9,091 nt of DNA from Cyanobacteria bacterium UBA8803 (lineage in GTDB: Bacteria; Cyanobacteriota; Cyanobacteriia; Cyanobacteriales; Coleofasciculaceae). Numbering within the stretch: position 1 is the first letter of the stretch; each line of letters begins with the position of its first letter. The stretch spans positions 1 through 9,091 of the forward strand of contig DNXU01000535.1 in the NCBI GenBank assembly GCA_003505715.1, read 5' to 3'. Under the pieces are notes generated by a model, which did no database searches, was not told the origin of the DNA, and saw nothing but the letters and a program-made list of their open reading frames with translations. Positions 1 through 6,882 of the stretch are shown here, piece after piece. The position numbers and the translations under genes are program-made.

Positions 1-3000
1 ACATTCCCGCCATTCCCAATACCTGATGCTTCTACCGCAGAAGATACTGTACTTCTATCAATTGCCACGGTGTCGCTGGCATCAACGTTAACACTACCAG
101 CATTTCCTTGTCCGGCAGTAAAGGCTAATAGTTTAGCGTCATTGGTCAGGGCAACAGAGCGGGTATTAATATCAACGTTACCGCCATCGCCAATTCCCAA
201 TGATTCTACCGCCGACGACGCCCAACTATTATCAAAAGATACCGTATCGGTAGTATTAATTTTTACCCCTCCAGCATTTCCCCGTCCGTTAGTGGAAGCA
301 GATAGCTCAGCATTATTGGTGAGGAAAAGCGATCGCGCCTGAATGCTAATCTCATTACCATCACCAACTGCTCCTTTAGCAACTAAACTCTCAATACCTG
401 CTCCATTACTAATGGATACCGAGTCAGTTGCACTGAGGGCAATTCTGCCGGCATTGCCCACACCATAAGTTCCAGCAGTCACTTTGGCATTGTTAGTTAG
501 CAATAGCGAGCCATTAGTGACATTGATATCAATATCGCCACCAGCTCCCCTGCCATCCTCATTCACCGCACTGGTTACAGCACTGTTATCTAAGACAAAT
601 AAATCCCTAGCTTTAATAAAAATATTGCTTGAATCTGCTTGAGTGTGAGTCTTGGAAGTGATCTCCGAACCATTTATAGCAGAGAACGAGCCAGTAGTAA
701 TGGTGAGGTTGCCTCCCTGTCCGTCAGCATTGTTAATTTGTCTGTTAAAGAGGGTGCTGTTGTCCATGACAAAGGCTTCCGTGTTGATGGTAATATCTCC
801 TGCATCTCCCGGCCCATGAGAAGAAGAACTGATTTCAGCCTTATTATTAATGGAGAGCAACCCAGCATCAATCTTGATATTACCTGCATAGCCTCGACCA
901 GTTCTGTCAGCAAGGGTTTCATTATTAGCAACTATCCGCGCTCGATCGGTAACTTCTAAGGTTCCAGCATTAATTCTGATTTCACCACCTCGACGGTCTA
1001 CATTGCTACTATGACCGAGCAGGCTCCAGATATCGCTGTGCAACCCTTTTAAGGTAACGGTATCTCTAGCAGAAATCGTTACGTTACCCGCATCTCCATC
1101 ACCAAAGGAAGCAGACACAATTTGACCGACATTGTAAAATGAATCCAAACCTGTTAACAGTAATGAACCCGTATTTATATTGATATCGCCAGCCCTACCC
1201 GTTGCACCTTCTTCTAAGCGGCTGACAACCCTACCGGAGTCAAATAAAGCCAGATCCCGAACATTAATGTTAATGTTGCCTGCATTGCCCGTGCTATCTG
1301 GTGTGACGCTGGAATTGAGTTCAGAAAAATTGGTGAGTGAGAGTGAACCAGCATTGATGGTAATACCGCCACTATTACCTGTGCCAGCAACCATACTTTC
1401 CACCCAACTGCCATTAATGTTAACAGCATTGCTGGCAGTAATCTCCACACTGCCAGCATTCCCCTGTCCATAGTTAGAAGCTTCTAGGAAAGTCTCATTG
1501 TTGAAAGTGACGCTATCCAAAGCCTTGATCGTAATATTGCCGCTCTTGCCTACACCTAAGGCACTGCTTAAGAGCCAGCCATTTATGACTGATACATTAC
1601 CCGCTTGACTAGTAATATTGATATCCCCACCACTACCTAAGGTGCCGCCTGGAGATATGATGCTGCCAGTGGTAATGTCACCAAAAGCATGAAGTTCAAC
1701 CGCACCAGCATTACCGCCAAGGGAGTCAGAGTATAAAACTCCGCCAGTAGTATCAATCGTGCCGTTGGTACTAGTGAGTTGGATGGATGAACCGTTGCTA
1801 TATTCGGCACCAGAGTTTAAGTCACCTGTTCTAATATCTCCTCGAGCTTGAAAGGCGATCGCACCCCCATTCCCAGTACCCCCAGAGCCATCACTAATCT
1901 GGGTTGTGATAACTCCTGTGGTGGTGTCAATTGAGCCAGTCTCACTAGTAAGGCTCACGTTACCACCGTTACCAATCCCCGCTGCTTCCGAGAAAATGTT
2001 ACCTGTAGTAATATCACCAAACCCAATTAGCTTGGCATTACCACCATTACCAACAGCTCCTAAAGAGGATAAGTATATATCCCCAGTTAGATTAATACCT
2101 GCGCTAGCATCAACAAAAACATCCCCACTATCACCATAAAAACTGTAATTGTCGAGCCAGCCTACCGTAATGGTGCCACCAGGTAAAGCGGCGTTGGGAC
2201 TATATTGATTGGTCAGCAAGACTTTTCCGGGCGCAGGATTGAACCCAGAGTCATAGAAATAGATACCACCAATATAAATATCAGCACTAGTAGGCTCATC
2301 CGTTAGGGTGGAAAAATCGTAAAACGTGCCAGAATCACCTGTGACTCCAGCTGTCGCCACCGCCTCTGGGGTCATTCCTGCACGAATATCCAGAGTTGGT
2401 TGGTTTTGACCATCGATCGATACAGTTGTACCATCGGATAAGGTGACATTTTCAATTAAACCATTGGCCGGATCGGCACCTTGAATCCAAACGTAACCGG
2501 GGATATATACACTACCTGCGGCAAAAATGTGTAGAGAGGCTCCTTCATAAACCCAGAAACTAACGTCCCCAAGGGAGCGAATTATAGGATCGTTGGGACT
2601 TGCTAAACTGCCCAAACTACCATCAGGCTTTTCAATCCGAAAGTTACCACCACTGTAGTAATGAGCATCGCCAATCACAGAATTGGGCGACCTTAACACC
2701 ATATCTTGGCCAGAGAATAAGCCACTATGAGGATGATTGAGGGCAAAAATATCAATAGCGCGATCACCTTGTACCAACAAACTCCCACCCGCTTTGGCAA
2801 TGAACGGATTGGCGATACTGTCCCTTATTTTTACCGTATCTAAAGCTTGCAGTGTTAAATTGCCCCCAGCCATAAACTGGCCCTGGAGGTCTAGGTTACC
2901 TGATGCGAGAGTAAGATTTTGCCCTACTGATAAGTTCCCCTGGTTAGTAATTTTTCCAGTATGAGCAGCTAGAGCATTATTAAACAGCACCCCTGGTTGT

Positions 3001-3479
3001 ACTGTGAGTAACTGGCTGTTTTGTAAGTCAGTAGCACTGAAGAAACCGTTTTCCCCCAACTGGATGCCATCCGCCGTAGTGGCTAAAAATGAGCCTCGGA
3101 TATCGAGAGAGGCATTTGGCCCAAAATTAATGCCATTAGGATTAATCAACCATAAAGAAGCATCACCTAATACTCCCAACCTGCCAAAGATATTGGAGGG
3201 ATTGCCACCTGTGACACGAGTTAGAATATTTTCTATACCAGTAGGATTAGTAAAATAAAGGCTTCTGCCTTCACCGATATTAAATTCTAGGAAGGAGTGA
3301 AATAGATTCGCCCCCCGTGCGGCACCGCCATTGATGCGATCGTTGAGCTGATCGATAGGCGTAACTACAGAATTTTCTGAGCCTAAAGTGCGATCGGGTA
3401 CGAGTTGTGCTTTAACCCCAGACACAGACCACAGCGATAATAAGACTGGTACAACAGTCAGCAGGCATCGGATATTCAT
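1..3479 (-). CDS. Filamentous haemagglutinin-type two-partner-secretion adhesin, N-terminal part (3' end outside window)
   Basis: Open from an ATG at 3479 to the window edge, about 1159 codons with no stop in the parts I translated; the C-terminus is missing. Residues 1-24 look like a Sec signal peptide (MNIRC, hydrophobic core, cleavage after VKA before Q25). Residues ~40-165 match the TPS/haemagglutination-activity domain: GGAARGANLFHSF (51-63), YFTNPTGIENIL (75-86), GGNPSNIFG (91-99) and the hallmark LINPNGINFGP (111-121). The rest is rich in Gly, Asn, Ser and Thr with repeats of a right-handed beta-helix (GNAG.V.I.A.D.V.I). In this family the TPS domain is recognised by an Omp85-like TpsB pore that exports the passenger to the cell surface or medium; no TpsB gene is visible here. 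The role is probably adhesion, aggregation or contact. There is no clear Shine-Dalgarno before the ATG. The start is supported by the signal peptide directly following it. Confidence 0.93.
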   Translation of the reverse strand, partial: MNIRCLLTVVPVLLSLWSVSGVKAQLVPDRTLGSENSVVTPIDQLNDRINGGAARGANLFHSFLEFNIGEGRSLYFTNPTGIENILTRVTGGNPSNIFGRLGVLGDASLWLINPNGINFGPNASLDIRGSFLATTADGIQLGENGFFSATDLQNSQLLTVQPGVLFNNALAAHTGKITNQGNLSVGQNLTLASGNLDLQGQFMAGGNLTLQALDTVKIRDSIANPFIAKAGGSLLVQGDRAIDIFALNHPHSGLFSGQDMVLRSPNSVIGDAHYYSGGNFRIEKPDGSLGSLASPNDPIIRSLGDVSFWVYEGASLHIFAAGSVYIPGYVWIQGADPANGLIENVTLSDGTTVSIDGQNQPTLDIRAGMTPEAVATAGVTGDSGTFYDFSTLTDEPTSADIYIGGIYFYDSGFNPAPGKVLLTNQYSPNAALPGGTITVGWLDNYSFYGDSGDVFVDASAGINLTGDIYLSSLGAVGNGGNAKLIGFGDITTGNIFSEAAGIGNGGNVSLTSETGSIDTTTGVITTQISDGSGGTGNGGAIAFQARGDIRTGDLNSGAEYSNGSSIQLTSTNGTIDTTGGVLYSDSLGGNAGAVELHAFGDITTGSIISPGGTLGSGGDINITSQAGNVSVINGWLLSSALGVGKSGNITIKALDSVTFNNETFLEASNYGQGNAGSVEITASNAVNINGSWVESMVAGTGNSGGITINAGSLSLTNFSELNSSVTPDSTGNAGNININVRDLALFDSGRVVSRLEEGATGRAGDININTGSLLLTGLDSFYNVGQIVSASFGDGDAGNVTISARDTVTLKGLHSDIWSLLGHSSNVDRRGGEIRINAGTLEVTDRARIVANNETLADRTGRGYAGNIKIDAGLLSINNKAEISSSSHGPGDAGDITINTEAFVMDNSTLFNRQINNADGQGGNLTITTGSFSAINGSEITSKTHTQADSSNIFIKARDLFVLDNSAVTSAVNEDGRGAGGDIDINVTNGSLLLTNNAKVTAGTYGVGNAGRIALSATDSVSISNGAGIESLVAKGAVGDGNEISIQARSLFLTNNAELSASTNGRGNAGGVKINTTDTVSFDNSWASSAVESLGIGDGGNVDINTRSVALTNDAKLLAFTAGQGNAGSVNVDASDTVAIDRSTVSSAVEASGIGNGGN
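97..458 (-). repeat. Passenger repeats, class 1 (~58-59 aa units with GNAG motif)
   Basis: Within the adhesin the GNAG-type motif recurs in phase at 97, 271 and 448, that is every 174 and 177 bases (58 and 59 residues). Each unit has the pattern G.G.GG.I.I...SL.LTN.A.L.A.T.G.GNAG.V.I...D.V.I.N. Related but more degenerate copies continue to about 1465 (e.g. near 1279 and 1453). This fits stacked coils of a beta-helix. DNA identity between units is low, so this is an old repeat rather than a recent amplification. Confidence 0.7.
329..336. repeat. HIP1 palindrome GCGATCGC (first of six)
   Basis: The octamer GCGATCGC occurs at 329-336, 1855-1862, 4958-4965, 5016-5023, 5267-5274 and 6010-6017. 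Chance would give well under one copy in 9 kb. HIP1 is a known highly iterated palindrome of many cyanobacterial genomes. Here every copy lies inside a coding region, four of them in the cyclase gene. Confidence 0.9.
1665..2018 (-). repeat. Passenger repeats, class 2 (GDITTG / IDTTTG units)
   Basis: A second repeat type lies nearer the N-terminus of the adhesin. GDI(T/R)TG is encoded at 1665-1682, 1824-1841 and 2001-2018, a spacing of 53 and 59 residues. Between the copies sits an alternate module, IDTT(T/G)G, at about 1741-1757 and 1915-1931. Each is preceded by a GNGG- or GSGG-type turn. The alternation suggests a two-module beta-helix segment distinct from class 1. Confidence 0.6.
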
Positions 3480-3529
3480 ACTTTTAATGTTGAGTTCAAA
3501 ACCCTTTAGTACTCTTGGAACTGAGCAAG

Positions 3530-3546
3530 CTATGGAAGTTCTATAG
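3530..3546. promoter_or_regulatory. Imperfect palindrome upstream of adhesin start
   Basis: CTATGGAA-G-TTCTATAG has 8-base arms with a single G/T mismatch around a central G, centred about 60 bases upstream of the adhesin ATG. On the minus strand it contains TATAGA, a possible -10 element, but no convincing -35 lies at the right distance. It could be a repressor or activator site for the adhesin; no regulator can be named. Confidence 0.25.
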
Positions 3547-3565
3547 GAGTTTTGGTGTTAAAGAG

Positions 3566-3701
3566 CTTACGCATATTTCCCCCCCGATCCAGGGGTAATC
3601 TATTTAAGACTAGTGGCTAAGAGTTTTAGTCCATTTCAATGGACTTTAGCTATTAGCCAGGGAATTAATTCCCTGGCGGGCTAGGAGGGCATTCGCGTAA
3701 G
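3566..3701. mobile_element. MITE-like non-coding element with two internal hairpins
   Basis: CTTACGC at 3566-3572 faces its inverted copy GCGTAAG at 3695-3701, giving terminal inverted repeats about 136 bases apart. Inside are two strong palindromes. The first is AGTCCATT-TC-AATGGACT (3628-3645). The second is a perfect 22-base palindrome at 3656-3677 with arms GCCAGGGAATT and AATTCCCTGGC. No open reading frame of note is present. From memory, the ACTTACGC-type end and the paired 'GTCC..GGAC + TAGCC..GGC' hairpins resemble interspersed repeats in filamentous cyanobacteria. A transposase-less miniature element or REP-like element is therefore likely, but exact ends and target duplication cannot be fixed from one copy. 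Confidence 0.5.
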
Positions 3702-3717
3702 TCTTGTTTTAAATACA

Positions 3718-3740
3718 CCACACACCTAAAAAATGTGTGG
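3718..3740. other. Stem-loop, 7-bp stem
   Basis: CCACACA (3718-3724) pairs with TGTGTGG (3734-3740) across a 9-base A-rich loop. It lies just outside the MITE-like element, in the divergent intergenic region. There is no T-run directly after it on either strand, so a classic terminator is not supported. Role unknown. Confidence 0.4.
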
Positions 3741-3751
3741 AACTCAAGGCA

Positions 3752-3771
3752 GAACCGTTATATAGCGGTTC
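3752..3771. other. Stem-loop, 6-bp stem
   Basis: GAACCG (3752-3757) pairs with CGGTTC (3766-3771) around TTATATAG. It follows the previous stem-loop by 11 bases. Together they suggest a small structured tract that may be a further part of the neighbouring repeat element. Role unknown. Confidence 0.35.
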
Positions 3772-3793
3772 AATAGCTGAGTAGCATTAAGAT

Positions 3794-3823
3794 TTGAGAG
3801 TAGGAAAAAATAACCCCTATCTT
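3794..3823 (+). promoter_or_regulatory. Weak sigma-70-like promoter candidate
   Basis: TTGAGA (3794-3799, 5 of 6 to consensus) and TATCTT (3818-3823, 4 of 6) are separated by 18 bases. It points towards the HEPN-like gene about 250 bases downstream, which would leave a long leader containing the paired inverted repeats at 3956-4065. A further TTGACA at 3914-3919 has only a poor -10 (TAGGAA) 17 bases on. Neither is strong. Confidence 0.25.
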
Positions 3824-3955
3824 TTCCCTAATTCTTCTTACTAGGTCTCCTAAAGTTATTCCGGAAGAAAGATGGCAAAAGTTAAGCTAAGTGATAAAAA
3901 GTCTAAAATGAACTTGACAAATTGAATAAGTTAAGGTAGGAAATTTAATCAGGTC

Positions 3956-4065
3956 GAGTCGATTTATATTGTCGCTGGCACTACTGCATTAAAATAGCGA
4001 CTCGCCCCTACAGGGAATACTTTTAATGTGAATCTGGTCTGATAGAGTAAAATGCAGTAGCGAGG
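3956..4065 (+). promoter_or_regulatory. Possible structured 5' leader (overlapping inverted repeats, pseudoknot-capable) before the HEPN-like gene
   Basis: GTCGCT (3971-3976) pairs with AGCGAC (3996-4001). The 19-base loop between them contains CTACTGCATT (3981-3990), which is perfectly complementary to AATGCAGTAG (4051-4060). The second partner ends two bases before the GAGG ribosome binding site. This is the topology of an H-type pseudoknot. A competing pair, GAGTCG (3956-3961) with CGACTC (3998-4003), overlaps the first stem. The flank GCGACTCGCCCCTACAGGG also resembles interspersed cyanobacterial repeats, so a repeat origin is an alternative to a dedicated regulatory RNA. Confidence 0.4.
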
Positions 4066-4072
4066 TTAACCC

Positions 4073-4429
4073 GTGAATGATTTCCTAAACCTCTCTAGAG
4101 AATATCTCGAAGCTGGAGAGACTCTCTATCAGCAGGGAAAAAGGAGCAGACCTGTTGCATTTTGTTATATCCAGTCAGCTGAACTACTACTGAAAGGATT
4201 AGCTCAGCGCCAAGGTATTTTGTCTGAGTCTCTCAGAAAGACTCATGACCTTTTAGCTTTATGGGGTTCTCTTCATGAGTCTCAAGACAAACTTATCAGT
4301 TTGATAGAGGAACTAAGCTCTATAGATCCCAAGACAACTAGATTCCGGTATCCAGCTCAAGAGAAAGAATTTTGGGACTTAGACTATATCAGAGACAGAG
4401 TTCTTAAACTACATGATACTGATTATTAG
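4073..4429 (+). CDS. Small HEPN-like domain protein
   Basis: 118 residues. The GTG start at 4073 is favoured because GAGG (4062-4065) lies 7 bases upstream and an in-frame TAA at 4067-4069 excludes any earlier start. The protein is predicted all-helical and resembles HEPN proteins: a helix with PVAFCYIQSAELLLKGLA (27-44), then KTHDLLAL (56-63), and a later TRFRYP (89-94) like the Y.RYP stretch of many short HEPN proteins. HEPN domains occur in RNase toxins and as partners of minimal nucleotidyltransferases. The usual RNase signature R-X4-6-H is not evident: R55 is only three residues before H58, and R46 is twelve before it. Activity is therefore uncertain. No MNT-type antitoxin gene adjoins it. 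The family call rests on pattern recognition alone. Confidence 0.6.
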   Translation: MNDFLNLSREYLEAGETLYQQGKRSRPVAFCYIQSAELLLKGLAQRQGILSESLRKTHDLLALWGSLHESQDKLISLIEELSSIDPKTTRFRYPAQEKEFWDLDYIRDRVLKLHDTDY

Positions 4430-4519
4430 CTTTCCTAAACTGGTATGAAGCACATGGCATTGGCAAAAAAGAAATCAAAGTTAAATATATTCTATCGGAG
4501 TAGTTACTTTATTCCTATT

Positions 4520-4536
4520 GAGTTGCCATTCAACTC
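4520..4536. terminator. Hairpin between convergent genes
   Basis: GAGTTG-CCATT-CAACTC forms a 6-bp stem with a 5-base loop in the 128-base gap between the convergent HEPN-like gene and the cyclase gene. It could help end transcription from both sides. No T-run follows on either strand, so this is a weak, non-canonical terminator candidate. Confidence 0.3.
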
Positions 4537-4557
4537 CTGACAATAGCTAGCTAAAAT

Positions 4558-6804
4558 TCAATCTTTAATAAATTCATACAGAGCATCAAGCAGCACGGCT
4601 ACAGCTGGGGGTTTAAACGTAAAGTGGATGTAAAAAGTTCCCTGAGATGCTGGTTGTTCCAAGACGCTGGCATACATATCTTCGCTAATTTCCTCATAGC
4701 CATCAGCTTTGAAGAAATTGAGCTTGATTTGGCTCAGGGGAGGTGGGATGGATTCTGCCAAGCCATTTTCAGCACGCACCTCGGCTCCCTTGGCGGAAAG
4801 CTTGACTAATCTGCCCTTGAAAAGGGTATTGCCAATTTTTTTGCCATCTAAAATCTGATAGGATAAGTTAATTTCTGCCGGAAGCAGCAAGAAGTCCTCT
4901 TCTTCTTTAGGCAGAAACAGGTTGTACTCATCACCAATACCACCAACCTCATAGATGGCGATCGCTTCCTTAACTCCTTTGGTTTGTACCTGCTTGTAAC
5001 CGTCGATTCTTAAAAGCGATCGCCCGACCTCTTGTAAAGTTGCCTCGCTAATCAAAATTTGACTGCTGGTAGTATAGGCTTCGATCCGGAAAGCCAAATT
5101 AATTTCCCTGCCAATCACCGTATACTCGGTATGCTGCTCAGAACCAATATTACCCAGCACGCATTCACCCGTGTTGATGCCGATACCCATTTGTAAGGAG
5201 GGAAAACCTAACCGTTCTAGCTCTTTATTAACCTCCATCATGGCCAACTGCATCGCCACAGCACAAGCGATCGCTCTTTTGGCATCATCTGCCCTAACTG
5301 TGGGGGCACCAAAGAGTACCAAAATGCCATCTCCCATAAACTTATCAATTGTGCCCTGGTACTGGGCAATCACCTCTAACATCGATTTCAAATAGATGTT
5401 AAGAATGCTGACCACCTCTTCGGGAGACAATTGCTCTGATAGGGCGGTGAATCCTCTTAAATCGGATGTAAGAATGGTGATTTTCTGCCGCTGTCCGCCC
5501 AGTTTCAATCCTTCAGGACTTTCCAGTAACTTGGCAACCACTTCATCCGTCAGGTAACGCCCAAAGGTTTGGCGAATGCTACCAGCAGTACGAGCAATAT
5601 AAGCCGTGATAGCAACTGCCGAACCCGTCAAACCCAAAAAAGGCGGAACCACAGGCAGCCACCAACTCCAGGCAAAGGCTATGCAGGTACTCCCTAGCAA
5701 TACTCCTACCGCCAGCATTGGCGCAACTGTCCGACTAAATGACCAGATACCTACTCCATCCTTATATCGTCCCATCCAAGTCAAGACCGCCCCGGCTCCA
5801 GACCAGAGCAAAATCCACAGCCATTCCCAAGGTTCCGACCAACTTTTAATTAAAGGGCGACCATCTAAGGCAATACTAAGCAGCTGACTAGCGAGATGAG
5901 CCTGAATTTCTACCCCAGACATTGGTTTAGGAATAGCAAACAGACCCCCACTGTAGGGCGTAAAGAAGGAGTCATTAAAACTTTCGCCCACAGTCCCAAT
6001 TAAAATAATGCGATCGCGCCCCCAATCCTTGGGCACTCGCTCTTTCAGAATATCAGTCATTGAGACAGTATCAAAGGAGCGTCCGCGATAGTTTAATAAC
6101 ACCTGATAACCGCTAGCTGTAGCTCGCACGTAGCCACCATCATTTTCTTCAAAAGGCACCAATACCTGAGTCCCCAACCGCCACCAATTATCTGTACCCG
6201 CCACGATTTGGGGAGCAATGCCTTCTTTTTGAAGATAAAGTAAAGCCACGTACAGGCCAAAACTGTAAACCGTTTCCCCATTCGGAGCAGTTAGGGAAAG
6301 CAAACCTCGTCGCACCTTGTTATCGGCATCAAGAATCAGGTCATTAGCCCCTACTTGCCCTAGGGCTTTTAGAGTAGGAGGTGGGGCAACCGCATCGCGA
6401 GAGCTATCCCCAACCACTTTCTCAATGCCAACCAGATTGGGGGTTGATGTAAACACCTTGACTAATTCCTGATGACCGGGCGGCACGGGCAAATCACGAT
6501 AAATGTCAAAACCAATCGCTCTGGGGTGCCTGGTTTTCAGTTTCTCGATCAAATTAGCATAAACCTCATCCGGCACAATTCCCTGCTTGATGTAGCGCAG
6601 ATCTGCTTCATCAATACCAACAATTACGATCCGGTCGTCTGGGGGAAGTTGGGGGATCAGACGCATGTAGTAATCAAAAGCCGCCCATTCCCAAGACTGC
6701 AATAAACCAGTCAAGCGGACTAGGATGACCAATCCCGCTATACTGGGGGCGCTAATCCCCACGCCGCGCCATTCCCAGAGAAGTTTCTTAAAGGCTGCCC
6801 ACAT
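4558..6804 (-). CDS. CHASE2-domain membrane adenylate cyclase (class III) with C-terminal PilZ-like domain
   Basis: 748 residues. An N-terminal membrane helix (~21-38) precedes a periplasmic CHASE2 sensor (~41-310; PPDDRIVIVGIDEADL 54-69, PRAIGFDIY 94-102, GRDRIILIGTVGESFND 262-278, SGVEIQAHLASQLL 296-309). Three membrane helices follow (~326-345, 358-380, 381-404), then the linker FGRYLTDEVVAKLL (414-427) and a class III cyclase domain (~441-622). Catalytic residues look intact: metal-binding D448 and D492, purine-binding K488 and T562 (the adenine-specific Lys/Thr pair), transition-state N569 and R573. It should make cAMP from ATP in response to an unknown outer signal. Residues ~641-748 look like a degenerate PilZ domain (VKLSAKGAEV 667-676, FYIHF 724-728) without the Arg motif that binds c-di-GMP. 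The ATG is the only start codon in its frame before a stop at 6838-6840. No Shine-Dalgarno is visible. Confidence 0.93.
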   Translation of the reverse strand: MWAAFKKLLWEWRGVGISAPSIAGLVILVRLTGLLQSWEWAAFDYYMRLIPQLPPDDRIVIVGIDEADLRYIKQGIVPDEVYANLIEKLKTRHPRAIGFDIYRDLPVPPGHQELVKVFTSTPNLVGIEKVVGDSSRDAVAPPPTLKALGQVGANDLILDADNKVRRGLLSLTAPNGETVYSFGLYVALLYLQKEGIAPQIVAGTDNWWRLGTQVLVPFEENDGGYVRATASGYQVLLNYRGRSFDTVSMTDILKERVPKDWGRDRIILIGTVGESFNDSFFTPYSGGLFAIPKPMSGVEIQAHLASQLLSIALDGRPLIKSWSEPWEWLWILLWSGAGAVLTWMGRYKDGVGIWSFSRTVAPMLAVGVLLGSTCIAFAWSWWLPVVPPFLGLTGSAVAITAYIARTAGSIRQTFGRYLTDEVVAKLLESPEGLKLGGQRQKITILTSDLRGFTALSEQLSPEEVVSILNIYLKSMLEVIAQYQGTIDKFMGDGILVLFGAPTVRADDAKRAIACAVAMQLAMMEVNKELERLGFPSLQMGIGINTGECVLGNIGSEQHTEYTVIGREINLAFRIEAYTTSSQILISEATLQEVGRSLLRIDGYKQVQTKGVKEAIAIYEVGGIGDEYNLFLPKEEEDFLLLPAEINLSYQILDGKKIGNTLFKGRLVKLSAKGAEVRAENGLAESIPPPLSQIKLNFFKADGYEEISEDMYASVLEQPASQGTFYIHFTFKPPAVAVLLDALYEFIKD

Positions 6805-6808
6805 AAAA

Positions 6809-6833
6809 AGATAGGTATTTATTTTACCTATCT
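6809..6833 (-). promoter_or_regulatory. Hairpin plus T-run directly before the cyclase start (attenuator or operator)
   Basis: A perfect 9-base inverted repeat (AGATAGGTA / TACCTATCT, 7-base loop) ends four bases before the cyclase ATG. On the minus strand the stem is followed by TTTT and then ATG, the shape of an intrinsic terminator lying between the DUF928 gene and the cyclase gene. It could stop or attenuate read-through, hinder ribosome entry, or be a protein binding site. The stem is AT-rich, so it is only moderately stable. TAAAAT at 6821-6826 (minus) may act as a -10, without a good -35. Confidence 0.45.
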
Positions 6834-6852
6834 CAAGCTAAGCACAGCTGCA

Positions 6853-6868
6853 TCAGTAGTTTTACTGA
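6853..6868 (-). terminator. Small hairpin after the DUF928 gene
   Basis: TCAGTA-GTTT-TACTGA forms a 6-bp stem with a 4-base loop 14 bases beyond the DUF928 stop codon. No T-run follows in the transcribed direction. It may protect the 3' end or assist termination together with the hairpin at 6809-6833. Confidence 0.25.
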
Positions 6869-6882
6869 GGAAGTTTCAGGCT

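Noticed and set aside
97..1465. Regular ~175-base spacing suggestive of an array
   Set aside because: The repeats are degenerate at DNA level and keep the reading frame, so they are protein repeats, not CRISPR.
70..2139. Several plus-strand open frames of 77-106 codons and two minus-strand frames of 85 codons
   Set aside because: All overlap the adhesin coding sequence in other frames. Their Pro/Leu/Ser-rich composition is what the complement of Gly/Asn/Ala repeats gives. The adhesin frame has a signal peptide and TPS domain motifs.
2737..3258. Plus-strand open frames at 2737-2964 and 3004-3258
   Set aside because: They are antisense to the adhesin N-terminal region and TPS domain, with no ribosome site or recognisable motif.
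3480..4072. Insertion sequence in the intergenic region
   Set aside because: No transposase-like frame of useful length exists; only a small non-coding element is supported.
4445..4540. 31-codon plus-strand open frame starting ATGAAGCAC
   Set aside because: It has no ribosome binding site, overlaps the intergenic hairpin and has no recognisable feature.
4624..6705. Short frames overlapping the cyclase gene on both strands
   Set aside because: They are shadows of a long, domain-verified coding sequence.
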